This document shows, piece by piece, positions 11,514 to 22,611 of a DNA stretch of 64,000 nt. The translations under genes were made by a program, and so were the position numbers. Position 1 is the stretch's first letter, and each line of letters starts with the position of its first letter. The notes beneath the pieces are model-generated. The model was not told the DNA's origin and made no database searches. It saw only the letters and a program-made list of their open reading frames with translations. The stretch comes from Ilex aquifolium (lineage: Eukaryota > Streptophyta > Magnoliopsida > Aquifoliales > Aquifoliaceae): positions 38,023,001-38,087,000 of the forward strand of contig OX637394.1 in NCBI GenBank assembly GCA_951799425.1, written 5' to 3'.

Positions 11514-11986
11514 GGCTTCTCCACTTCAGCTTCAGAAGGCCGGACCAGAAGGAGAAATTAAGAAAGGAACTGAGAGAGATACGAGAGGAGTCTGAGAGTT
11601 CTGAAGCTTGTCCAAGCAAGTCAGAAGAGAGAAAAAGAGAGAAAGAAAAGAGAAAGCACATTCCGGTCCGTGTTATATTTCAGTCCTACGTCCTGTACTG
11701 TTCTATTTTCATTGTATCTTTCCATTCGGATAGTTGAACTGCTGCCACTTTTTTATCTTAATCAAGCATAAGAGTGGTTGTGTTTCAATCGTTCCCTGCG
11801 AAAGACATTTAAATTCCGCACTTTACTTTCTGTTATAATGACAACTGCTAGCTCTCCTTGCTTGTCTATAGCAATGGAGCGTGAGTAGTTCCGTATATCC
11901 TCCGGTTCGAGGGGAACACATGTATAATATTGATCTGTTTATGGAATTGCTGATGTTTTATTTATACGTTTATTATATATATGAGA

Positions 11987-12167
11987 CGGGCCAGCTAGAA
12001 TGACCCCGGCGTTCCTACCGGTATGGTTAACCCTCCACCGGAATGCTGAGGAAGTTCCACTGACGCCTGGTATTACTATATATAATAATATTGCCTGCTA
12101 GAATAACCCCGGTGATCCTATCGGTATGGCTAGTCCTCCACCGGAACGCTGAGGAAATTCTACTGTC
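11987..12167 (+). repeat. Diverged direct duplication inside the LTR
   Basis: Two units of about 75 bp, each with CCGGT...CCTACCGGTATGG-like text and CCTCCACCGGAA, lie at about 11990-12062 and 12095-12167. Weaker related units continue to about 12330. Confidence 0.6.
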
Positions 12168-12883
12168 AATATATATATTACAAGATAACCTATTGAATAA
12201 TTCAAGTATTCTGTTGGAATGACTTCACTTTCTGGGTGACATATCTAAATACAGTTAGTCTAAGAAGCGGCTGTATTATGATTAACTACCACCGGTTGAC
12301 CTGACAAGTTACCGGAAGATAGTCTATACCACCTGCGGATTCTGCTTGAATTAATCAATTGGACATCTATAACCAGTGTAGCCTAAGGAGCAGCTGAGTT
12401 ATAATATATTACTACCACAATGAGCTTAAGAAGCTATTGTGTTCTTATTTGCATACATCAGACCTGCCGATTGACTTACCAGTAAAATGGAAGTTAATTG
12501 ATGTAAGGTAGCAATTCCATAATACGACTAATCTAACGCATGTGGGATCCTTGAACTGAAGGATATCTTTTATATTTCTGTCATTAATCTACTTTACTTA
12601 CGCATTTCATTATTGTTGCAATTTAATTCCGTCTTTTACTTAAGTTAAGTTACTCGAACAGACTAAGCTCACACCACAAGCTATCAAACATCAAACTACC
12701 CTAAACAACCTTTTTATGGATTTATTTTTATTTTATTGTTTTTATTTTATCTTTAACCTCTAATTACTAAAACTCTCTGTGGGATCGATACTTGGACTTA
12801 AAACCGAGAAAACTACAATTTGACCACTTATACTTGGGTGTAATATAATAATATAATTCAGACACACTAAAAAGTGCGAATCA

Positions 12884-13617
12884 GAGAATACCACCGTATC
12901 CAATGTCGGAGGCATCAGTTTGAATAATTTTAAAAGAATCAACTGAAGGAATACCAAGACAAGGCAAAGTTTTAATGTATTTTTTGACTTGTTGGATAAT
13001 AGAAGTATGTTCAGAGGTCCAAGGAGAAGGGTTTCCTTTGAGTCTGTCATACAGAGGTTTGACGGTTGGTCTGAGATTCTGATAGAAGTCAGAAACATAA
13101 TTCACAGAACCTAAAAATCTTTGAAGTTGAGTCTTATCAAGAATTTCATCAGGAAATTTATCAGCAAACTGAATAGCTCGACTGATGGGAACAATGGTGG
13201 ATTGTCGGATATCATATCCAAGAAATCTAACAGAAGTTTGGAACAATTTTATTTTTCTGGCAGAGATGACAAGACCACTGTGTCTAACAGTCTCTACAAA
13301 TGCATTTAAGTGTTTCCAATGTTCTTCTATAAACCTGCTAAAGATGAGAATGTCATCAATATAGGTTATAGAACAGTAACTTAAATGGTTAAAAATTTCA
13401 TTGATAATATTCTGAAATTCACTAGGTGCATTTTTTAACCCAAAAGGTACAACATTCCATTCATAATGTCCGAATGGAGTTACAAATGCAGTCTTGTACC
13501 TATCTTCAGGAGATATCTGTATTTGCCAGTATCCACTTTTCAAATCAAATTTTGAAAATATAACAGAATTTTTTAATCTTTTAATTAAATTTTGTTTGTT
13601 TGGAATAGGATACCTGA
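12884..13617 (-). pseudogene. Pararetrovirus RT and partial RNase H (fragment A)
   Basis: Reading right to left, RT begins just after a junction with intergenic sequence near 13617 and carries FDLKSGYWQI, the catalytic YIDD (13352-13363) and FLGYDI. It then enters RNase H, ending at QTDASDIGYGG near 12890, where the Athila LTR interrupts. The frame is open, but its apparent N-terminus (13618-13705) is intergenic viral DNA read by chance, so RT has lost its start. In the virus the domain copies pregenomic RNA. It is the only RT core left in the cluster; fragment B stops just before it. Confidence 0.85.
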
Positions 13618-13701
13618 TCTTATCCTTACATGTGACAGACAGCTTTTCCCTCTTGTGTGAGAAGAGAGTAGTGAGTGAAGCTGTCACAAGTAAAAACAAC
13701 A

Positions 13702-14152
13702 TCACGGGGTGGTGATGTCTGCTTCATCAAGGTCATCATATCCTTCATATGGATCTTGGGCATCCTGGTATGGGTCCAGGGCTGGAGTAACAGATCCGGC
13801 TGAAGAGCTGGGAGATGATGAACTTTGGCTGGCAGCTTGCTGGATCAAATCCTGAGCCATTTTGAGAAGCTCCGCAGCTGACGGCTTAATTGGCTTACTG
13901 GAGTCCTTAGATGAGGACTTCTTCGGCTTCACTTTGGGGGGTCCTGTAGACTCTTTAGGTTTTTCTTCTGGGGAAACCCTTAGAGTAGGCAAGGCCTTCT
14001 TAGCTGGAGTAGAAGGATGTAAGGCAGTATGGACCACTACTGGGGTCGGCACCTTGACAGGAAAGTCCTTCTGAACATCAGCAATTATGGCATCATATTT
14101 AAATCTGGGCCACCATTTGACAGAGAACTGCCTGGCGACATAGTTAGAAATT
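13702..14152 (-). pseudogene. Pararetrovirus ORF2 C-terminal part (fragment A)
   Basis: It encodes the Lys/Ser/Pro-rich end of ORF2 (KPKKSSSKDSSKPIKPSAAE, then a Gln/Ser stretch and the acidic end DEADITTP). Matching copies are at 21288-21578 and 25629-25919. It is joined head-to-head with fragment B at 14152/14153. ORF2 has no known function that I can assign. Confidence 0.8.
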
Positions 14153-14570
14153 GACAGAAGATACTTCCCCAGTTTCCTATGTTCTGTAGGTTTATTCTTT
14201 CTTTGTCAATTTATTTGTTTAAATTTCATATATTCATCATCTTCATCCTTCCGCCTATTTTTGGTATCAGAGCCATTTGACGACCTGGATAGCCAGTTAT
14301 GAAATTATATTTGAACACTATTATTCGTGTTAAATCTCTATTTCTTTCAATTCCATTAAATCAGTTATAAGTTTTTTCTTAACCTGATCACCTAGCCTTT
14401 GTCCTAATCCAAGAGTGTGTAAGCCTCTTTGTTTTCCCGTTTGTAAGTCCAAGTGTGGCAGTCTAGGGAATTTTAGGCAAGAAACTGAGGATTTTGTATG
14501 TTAGGGGGTATGCATCATGTGGTTAAAACTTATTTTTGATTTATAAAATTGAAGAAATTTTGATTTAATA
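14153..14570 (+). promoter_or_regulatory. Pararetrovirus leader end and tRNA-Met primer-binding site (fragment B)
   Basis: TGGTATCAGAGCC at 14262-14274 matches the plant initiator tRNA-Met 3' end used by caulimovirids as minus-strand primer. The preceding 110 bp recur at 19033-19142, so the ORF1 fragment is terminally redundant. The 300 bp between PBS and ORF1 contain no credible ORF. Confidence 0.8.
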
Positions 14571-17500
14571 ATGAATAGATTGTTTAGATCTAATTCCACA
14601 ATTAGCTCTAGATCTTCATCTAGTACTATACCTAATATAGTAAATGAAGAAGATTTTGAATGTGAAATTAAACAATCTAATTGGATAGGATGGAATATAC
14701 CTAAAGTCCCCAGAAGGGAAATTTACAAAACAAGTTGGATGCCAACAGCATTCAATGAAGAATTGCAAGTTAAAACTGTTGAACAAGTTCATCCTCTAAA
14801 AAATGATGAAGAAGTGGTCAGACTTCTTGATAAAGATGTTCTGAAAAGACACAGGTCTAAAGGATTCAAATTCATCCATTTAGGTCTTGTCCAGATTGCA
14901 ATTAAACCTTTGTTAACAAAAGGAAAAAATGCTGTTGTTTTGTTAACACTAAGAGATGGTAGGTTCATTGAATACCAGCCTAGTCTTTTAGGAATTATGG
15001 AAACAGGTCTTCATCAAGGTCCTGTATATTTCAATTGTTTCCCAGATTTTACTCTAAGTCTAACTTGTAAGAACACTTACAAAGCACTTACTTTGGGAAT
15101 CAAGCTATTTGGTGAAATTACAAAACTTGAAGCAGATACTGATTCTATTGTACTCATTTATAGAATTTATTACAAATGCATGACCACAAATCTAAATGTT
15201 AATGCATTATGTAAGAGTCCTACAGATAGTACTTTGTTATTACAATCCAGTACTTCTAATTCAAATATTCAAATTCGTAAAACAATTTTATGGAAAGATG
15301 TTACTCTTCCAGAACATTGGATTGTTGAAAATGAAAATTTTGAAAAAGATTGTAAAGTTTCTACTTCTAGTGTAGAAAACATTCACCAACTTACTGATGG
15401 CTCAGTAAGAATTTCATTTGGTGATACTGGATCACGTAGATCTAGTACATCGTCAATACCTCCTAATTTGTTTAAAAAACCTTTTCAGATCAATGAGGGA
15501 AGAAGATTTGAATCCTGTTCCAGAATCTCCAAAAGAGATAAGGAAATTGCTGAAGAAATTGATCAAAGACTTAAAATGAAAGGAATTGATAATTCTCCAC
15601 CCCAAATTAGTAGACCTTATTACACTCCTTATAATTCTTCTTATTCCAGATTTAAAGAGCAAGAAAAAAGGGATAAAAGGGAAGATGATTTTACTCCATC
15701 TCCTACCTTGAGTCCTTCCAGGAGTGAATTAGAAAGTCAAGTTGATGAACCCATCAATCATCAACTCCGAGTTATTAAAAAAGAATCTAATTTTTGTTTT
15801 ATGCCCAACATGTTTAAATTGTTAAAAGAAATTGAATCTGAAGGAAATAAATCTAAGAAGAAAGATTTCTTTGAAAGATTTAATCCTCAACAGATCCAAG
15901 AAATAAAAATTCAATGGATAAAAACCATGCACAAATTAGAATCTGAAATTCAATTTTTTGATTATATTGATTCTTGTTGTAAAGATTTAAAAGTCATTAC
16001 AAAACATAAGTGGAAAACTGCTGACTCAGGAATTATGTCCTCTAGTCATCCTCCCACTGAAACTTTTAACTTTACACATGCTGATACTGAACTTATTGCG
16101 TCTCCCTTTAAGGTTCCCTCAAGTGAATCAGATAAAAAGACAGCAGAACAAAATAGTTTGGCAAAATTTGAAAAGAAAATTGTTGAACAGACCAATTTTA
16201 CTAACCAAAGCCTAATTACCATAGGAAGACAGTTAGATAAAATTGAAACAAAAATTGATAAAATTGATTTGTCATCTACAGGTAAAAATTTAGAAAAACC
16301 CCTAGTTACCTTACCTGAAGACAGATCTAAGTTAGGAATTGCTGATACACTCAGAATTCAGAAGATTGACCAATTACTTAGGAAGTTAGATGCTCAGCCT
16401 GAAGCATCAGGAACCTCCCAAGTAACTGTCATTAATCAAACTTCAGATGCAGAAACCGGCACTGATGAAAGTTTTTCTGATCCTGAAATTAAAGAATTAG
16501 AAAATGCTTTTGAAAAGCAACAAATTAATAAATTAGTTTTTTCAAATGTTAATCCAACCAGTACCACAAAAAACTGGTACCCTAGACCTACACCTCCTGA
16601 TTTACAATTTGAAGAAAAAAATATTTCAAACCAATTTTCTGTTCAGTCAAACAAACTCTATGAATGGAACATAGATGGTTTAAGTGAACAAGAAATTTTG
16701 AATAAAATTCATCACATGTCTATGGTTATTAACAGTTATGTTACTAACCAGGATACTCCTGAACCTGACCTAGTTGATTTAATAGCCTCAGGTTTCACTG
16801 GAGTCCTTAGAAGCTGGTGGGATAATTATCTTACCCAAGAATCTAGGGATGATATTAGACATGCTGTTGTTTTAAATGATGAAGGTACCCCAGTTTTTGA
16901 TGAAAGAATTGGAAGAGCAAAACCTGATGGTTTAAATACCTTAATTTTTACCATTATTAAACATTTTGTTGGAACCCCTAGTAACATTGAAGCTAGGATC
17001 CATGACCAGCTTAGTAATCTTAAGTGTCCCACACTTAGTGATTTCAGATGGTATAAAGATGTTTTTGTCTCACGAGTAATGAACCGTGCAGACTGTAATA
17101 AATCTTTTTGGAAAGAAAAATTTGTTAATGGTTTGCCTAGTTTATTTGCTCATAAGATTAGAGAAGCCCTTGCTAAGGACACAGGAATCATAGAATATGA
17201 CTCCCTGACTTATGGTCAACTAATCAGTACTATCCAAAAGGAAGGTCTTAGGATGTGTATTGATTTAAAACTCAGCAAACAATTACAAAATGATAAAAAT
17301 AAAGCTAAATATGAAATGGGAAATTTCTGTGAACAATATGGTCTCCCTCCTGTAGCTCCATCATCTAGCCACAGGAAACATAGATCCCATAAATCACATA
17401 AGTCCTATTCTAAATCTAAATCTCACTACAAACGTAGTAAGAAAGATTTTTCTAAACCTGAATTTTATAAAAAATCCAGTAGGAAATCTCACAGATCTTC

Positions 17501-19019
17501 TAAATCTAAGAAAGATTCTAGGAAGAAAATTTTTGGTAAAGGCAAAGCCCAAGATGATATTAAATGTTTTAATTGTGGAAAACCAGGTCATATCAGCCCT
17601 GAATGTCCAATTAAAAAACAAGTTAAGTTATTAAATTTAGCTGAAAATGAAACAGAAGAAATCCTTAGGATTTTCAGATTAAATAACCCAACTCCTGAAA
17701 TTGAAGAAATTCCAGACTCCACTAGTAGTCCAGAAGACTCTTCAGATGATCACCCTAGTACAGAGGAATCCACTGAACCTAACATCAAATTAGGATGTAA
17801 GGATAATTGTTGTAAAAAAGTTAGGGTAATCACAAAACAAGCTGAAGAATAACAAATCCTGATAGATTTGATCAGCAAAATTGAAGACCCTGAACTTAAA
17901 TTAAAATACATAAAAAATCTCAAAGATTTGTTTGTTAAAAAGGATAACAAACATTTATCAAATGAAAAACAATTAATTAGTATTAACAAAACAATGAAAA
18001 GATTTAGTAAAGAGAAAAAGAAAGAACTCACTTTACAAGATCTCCAATGTGAAGTTAATAAATTAAAAGTTGAGATAAAAAATTTAAAAGCACAAGATAA
18101 AATCTTTGCTGAAACTCTGAGTTTTTTATCTATGTCCAACACCAGTCCCCTTGAACCTACAGTTCAAGATAATAACCAATCTGATGTTGAAACTTCAAAT
18201 AGAACACTTCCCCAGCGGATACCAGCAACCTCCGGTGCATTGGAAACTGCAGGTTTAACGAAGCTGCCATCGCAAGATGAGTGTTCACAAAGTGATAACC
18301 AAATTAACTCTATTAATAAAATTAATTTACAAAAATGGTATTCTCAAGTACGAATAATCATCAATAATGATTTTATACTTGACACCATTGCTCTTATTGA
18401 TACAGGAGCAGATGTAAATTGTATTCAAGAGAGAATTGTTCCCACCAAATTCTATGAAAAAACTCTTGAAAGATTAAGTTCTGCCAATGGCAGTAAAATG
18501 AATGTTGCTTACAAATTACCTAAAGCTCATATTTGTCAAGATAATGTTTGTTTTAAAACATCATTTATCTTAGTAAAAGATATGACAGATCAGGTTATCT
18601 TAGGATTACCTTTCATCTATTTGTTATACCCTTTTACTACAAATATTGAAGGTTTGTCTACAAAACCTTTAGGTCAATCTGTAACATTTAAGTTTATTCT
18701 TAAACCTGAGATTAAAGAATTAAAACAACTTAAAACTGATTCTATTTATCTCAGAATAATTAATCAGAAAAAGAATCAAGTGAAATTTCTTCAAGAAGAA
18801 ATAAATCACAAAAGAATTTCTAATCAATTAACTGATCCAATTTTAATTGAAAAAATTAATCAATTTCAACAGAAAATTGAAGAAGAAGTTTGCTCTAACC
18901 TTCCTACAGCCTTCTGGCATAGGAAAAAGCATAGTGTAAAACTTCCTTATATTAAAGGATTTAGTGAAAAAGATATTCCCACTAAATCCAGACCAATTCA
19001 AATGAATATGCTGTCTTAG
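14571..19019 (+). pseudogene. Pararetrovirus ORF1: movement protein, coat protein, protease, start of RT (copy B)
   Basis: A single frame runs 14571-19019 with one TAA at 17850-17852; copy C is open at that codon. Residues about 50-260 form a 30K-type movement protein (KTSWMPTAFNEE, HRSKGFKFIHLG, DGRFIEYQPSLLG). A charged linker follows, then the coat region with GFTGVLRSWWDNYL and a zinc knuckle CFNCGKPGHISPEC (about residues 999-1012) after a basic Ser/Lys-rich stretch. After the stop, a coiled-coil-like region leads to an aspartic protease (DTGA at 18399-18410) and the first residues before RT (KSRPIQMN), where the frame meets a leader repeat. It is the longest viral copy here, truncated before RT. 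Confidence 0.88.
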
Positions 19020-19142
19020 CTGTCACAGTAAGGACAGAAGATACTCCCCCAGTTTCCTATGTTCTGTGGGTTTATTCTTTCTTTGTCAATTTATTTGTTT
19101 AAATTTCATATATTCATCATCTTCATCCTTCCGCCTATTTTT
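19001..19142 (+). repeat. Second copy of pararetrovirus leader segment, with end of a leader ORF
   Basis: It nearly repeats 14153-14262. The frame 19001-19102 encodes 33 residues ending SYVLWVYSFFVNLFV and is homologous to the C-terminal part of the 54-codon ORF at 57093-57257 (-). The ORF1 fragment is therefore flanked by direct leader repeats, as expected for a terminally redundant or tandemly integrated molecule. Confidence 0.7.

Positions 19143-19144
<2 letters not shown>

Positions 19145-19175
<31 letters not shown>
19145..19175. repeat. (TA)n microsatellite at a viral junction
   Basis: About 15 TA units join two viral fragments in opposite orientation. The virus text stops at TTTTTGGTA on the left and at the complement of AAAAATGG on the right. 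Confidence 0.9.
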
Positions 19176-19176
<1 letters not shown>

Positions 19177-19177
<1 letters not shown>

Positions 19178-20597
19178 ATTTTTGTAAATTAATCTTATTA
19201 ACAGAATTAATCTGATTATCAATTTGTGGACACCCATCTTGAGATGGCAGCTTCGTTAAACCAGAAGTTTCCATCAATACAGGGGAAGTTACTGGTATCC
19301 GCTGAGAAAATGTCCTAGTTAATGTTCCAATATCAGATTGTTCATTATCTTGAACTGTGGGCTCAAGAGGACTAGTATTGGACATGGATAAAAAACTCAA
19401 AGTTTCAGCAAAGATGTTATCTTGTGCTTTTAAGTCTTTTATCTCGACTTTTAATTTATTAACTTCACATTGGAGATCTTGTAAGGTGAGTTCTTTCTTT
19501 TTTTCTTTACTAAATCTTTCCATTGTTTTGTTAATACCAATTAATTGTTTTTCACTGGACAAGTGTTTGTTATCTTTTTTAACAAACAAATCTTTGAGAT
19601 TTTTAATGTATTTTATCTTAAGTTCAGGATCTTCAATTTTGCTGATTAAATCTATTAGGATCTGTTCTTCTTCCGCTTGCTTTGTGATTACCCTAATTTT
19701 TTTACAACAATTATTCTTACATCCTAGTTTGATGTCAGGTTCAGTAGAATCATCTGTACTAAGGTGATCATCCGAAGAATCTTCTGGACTACTAGTAGAG
19801 TCAAAGCTTTCTTCTTTTTCTGGGGGGTTACTTAATCTGAAAATTCTAAGAATTTCTTCTGTTTCATTTTCAGCTAAATTTAATAATTTAACTTGTTTTT
19901 TAACTGGACAATCAGGACTAATATGACATGTTTTTCCACAGTTAAAACATTTAATATCATCTTGGGATTTACCTTTACCAGATGTTTTCTTTTTAGAATC
20001 TTTTCTAGATTTAGAAGACCTGTGAGGTTTTCTGCTAGATTTTTTATAAAAATCAGGTTTAGAAAATCTTTTCTTATTACGTTCATAGTGAGAATTGGGC
20101 TTAGAATAAGACTTATGTCTTTTATGTGATTTATGTTTTCTGTGGCTAGTTGATGGTGCTACTGGAGGGAGACCATATTGTTCACAGAAATTTTCCATTT
20201 CATATTTAGCTTTTTTCTTATCATTTTGTAATTGTTTACTAAGTTTCATATCAATACACATCCTAAGACCTTCCTTTTGGATGGTACTGATTAATTGACC
20301 ATAAGTCAGGGAGTCATATTTTATGATTCCTGTGTCTTTAGCAAGGGCTTCTCTAATCTTATGGGCAAACAAATTAGGTAAACCATTGACAAATTTTTCT
20401 TTCCAAAATGATTTATTACAGTCTGAACGGTTCATTACTCGTGAGACAAAAACATCTTTGTACCATCTAAAGTCACTAAGTGTGGGACACTTAAGATTAC
20501 TTAGTTGGTCATGGATCCTAGCTTCAATGTTACTAGGAGTTCCAACAAAATGTTTAATTATGGTAAAGATCAAGGTATTAAGTCCATCAGGTTTTGT
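19177..20597 (-). pseudogene. Pararetrovirus coat-protease fragment (copy C)
   Basis: It is homologous to 16918-18338 of copy B, inverted. It runs from KPDGLNTLIFTIIKHF through the coat region, the zinc knuckle (CFNCGKTCHISPDC, with Gly replaced by Cys before the His) and the pre-protease coiled-coil region to NLQKW, where the TA repeat begins. The frame is open throughout, including the codon that is TAA in copy B. It lacks the movement protein and the protease active site. Confidence 0.85.
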
Positions 20598-20646
20598 CTA
20601 ATTATAAACCATTAAAAACCCGGGGAAGGGTGATAATAAGCTAATT

Positions 20647-21578
20647 TTGGGTCCTCCAAATCCAAAACCAATTACCCAAATACCAGGCCCATCTAGTGTC
20701 ATATCCATTGCAAACAGATTCCAGTCTCTTGGTAGACCAGTCAGTCACCATCTCAGGCCTACTATTGTCCCTGTTGCCACTTTCTCTCAAATAGCCCAAT
20801 TAGCACCACCAAATGTCAACCTCCTTGTTAATAACTATTCTCGTTTTGGATCAGCCCAAACTGGCCCTAAGACAGAATATATTGACAAGCCCAATTTTCA
20901 TAATGTTTTTGTTATTGAGCCAGCCCATGCTCACATAAGTAATATTAAAATTCTGCTTAAAATCTATCTTGGAGAAGGATGGACTTTTGTCCCTCATGAT
21001 CCAGAAAGAACATTTGAATTTTACCAAGATATCCTATTTTTTACTGGAATTATTCATATCAAACCTATTCCTGATAAGAATGACCCCAGTACAGGATAGC
21101 TTGGATTTGCAGATGGCAATGGCAATTAATTTCCCACTATGTCGCCAGACAGTTCTCTGTCAAGTGGTGGCCCAGATTTCAATATGATGCCATAATTGCC
21201 ACTATTCAGAAGGATTATCCAGTCAAGGTTCCGACCCCAGTAGCGGTCCCCACAGCCTTACCTCCTTCTACTCCAGCTAAGAAGGCCTTGCCGACTCTGA
21301 GGATTTCCACAGAAGAAAAGCCTAAAGAGTCTACAGGACCCTCCAGTGTGAAGCCGAAAAAGTCCTCCTCTAAGGACTCCAGTAAGCCAATTAAGCCGTC
21401 AGCTGCCGAGCTTCTCAAAATGGCTCAGGATCTGATCCAGCAAGCTGCCAGCCAAAGCTCATCATCTCCTAGTTCATCAGCCGGATCCGTTACTCCAGCC
21501 TTGGACCCATGTCAAGATGCCCAGGACCCGTATGAAGGATATGATGATCTTGATGAAGCAGACATCACCACCCCGTGA
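20647..21578 (+). pseudogene. Pararetrovirus ORF2, copy D, with a 373-nt internal gap
   Basis: It matches copy F (25629-26910) up to 21088 and again from 21089, lacking 373 nt relative to F. The missing block begins GTAAGA and ends TTTGTTTGCAG in F, i.e. like an intron, and the join brings a stop in frame (21097-21099). The C-terminal part (21288-21578) is open and ends DEADITTP. No domain is recognised; the N-terminal half is globular-looking (GEGWTFVPHDPERTFEFYQD) and the C-terminal third is basic and Ser-rich, then acidic. Confidence 0.8.
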
Positions 21579-22314
21579 TGTTGTGATGCTTGTTTTTTAC
21601 TTGTGACAGCTTCACTCACTACTCTTTTCTCACACAAGAGGGAAAAGCTGTCTGTCACATGTAAGGATAAGATATCACCTAATCTACCCGGTGCTTTCCC
21701 CCTAGTAAAGCAACCGACAAATTTCAGACAGATTCTCAAATCAGTTTGTTTTTCCTTTAGTAAAAGCATTCTACCTCTGCTTTTTACCAAAAGATGCTCT
21801 CCAGACAAAACCAGGACCCTTTAGTCCCGTTTGTCAAACTTTACCCTGAGTAAAAGCATTTTACTCCACCTTTCCAGCCAAAAGCAAAAGGTGAAAGCTG
21901 TTTACCCAGAGTTGATTTCAAAAAGAAATGATTGCTTCAAAAATCCTTACGCCTATATAAGGATTTCCAATTTCATTTGATAGGTAAGTCTGGTTAGACT
22001 ACTACAAGCCTTGTAAACACTCTCCCTACCTTCTCTGATAATTGTAAGCCTCAAATGAAGAGCTTTTATTTTTTGGATGCTTACAATGCTGATTTCTTTT
22101 CTACTTATGCAACCTTATTTCCACTAGCCCACTAGTGCTAGTGTTGTAAGTATTGCTTGTTTGTAATTTCAATTAAATATTTGGAATTTGTTTATATCTA
22201 CAGCTTGTGATTCTGTTAAATCTCATATATTCCTCTTCTTTTTCTTCCGCTAAAAATTTGGTATCAGAGCTGGATTGAATATTTGAATTATGGTAAAAAT
22301 TTGGTATCAGAGCC
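21579..22314 (+). promoter_or_regulatory. Pararetrovirus intergenic region: TATA promoter, leader and two tandem PBSs
   Basis: After ORF2 the region holds repeated AGTAAAAGCATT motifs (about 21759 and 21851), a TATA box in GCCTATATAAGG (21951-21962), a leader, and primer sites at 22259-22270 (TGGTATCAGAGC) and 22302-22314 (TGGTATCAGAGCC). The two PBSs have different contexts. An inverted copy lies at 24870-25628. This would be the pregenomic RNA promoter and its leader. Confidence 0.75.
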
Positions 22315-22611
22315 ATTTGACGACCTGGATAGCCAGTTATGAAATTATATTTGAACACTCTTATTCATTTTATTTCAGTATTTCTTTCAATTCCACTAAA
22401 TCAGTTATAAGTTTTTTCTTAACCTGATCACCTAGCCTTTGTCTAGCCCAAGAGTGTGTAAGCCTCTTTTGTTTTCCCGTGTGTAAGTCCAGGTGTGGCA
22501 GTCTAGGGAAATTTTAGGCAAGAAACTGAGGGTTTTGTATGTTATGGGGTATGCATCATGTGGTTAAAACTTATTTTTGATTTATAAAATTGAAGAAATC
22601 TTGATTTAACA

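Larger units (their letters stand above)
1..12883 (+). mobile_element. Athila-lineage Ty3/gypsy element 1 (3' part)
   Basis: The element enters from the left edge. In order it shows RT-RNase H-integrase (2-2671), a Cys-rich ORF (3005-3415), an env-like ORF (8252-9379), an untranslated tract, a polypurine tract (11141-11149) and a 3' LTR (11150-12883) beginning TGTGATTAACC and ending GAATCA. A solo LTR (3462-7622) interrupts it; removing that restores continuity across a TATAA duplication. The tract before the 3' LTR matches the corresponding tract of the second Athila element (10973-11149 against 54576-54730 reversed), so both belong to one superfamily. The right flank (12884) is pararetrovirus sequence, so this element landed inside the viral block. 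The 5' LTR and gag lie outside the window. Confidence 0.88.
11150..12883 (+). repeat. 3' LTR of Athila element 1
   Basis: It starts TGTGATTAACC after the polypurine tract and ends TGCGAATCA. The end region (CTCTGTGGGATCGATACTTGG ... CACTTATACTTGGGTG) aligns with the end of the second Athila LTR (52714-52800 reversed). Length is 1734 bp. The sequence right after it is pararetroviral RNase H, so the boundary is sharp. The matching TSD would be outside the window. Confidence 0.85.

Noticed and set aside
13618..13705. N-terminal extension of the RT frame (MMLFLLVTASLTTLF)
   Set aside because: This is viral intergenic DNA, also present at 21600-21660 and 25555-25625; the join is a deletion artefact.
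19086..19176. C-terminal tail of frame on - (Tyr-Ile repeats)
   Set aside because: It is the TA microsatellite and an inverted leader read in a chance frame.
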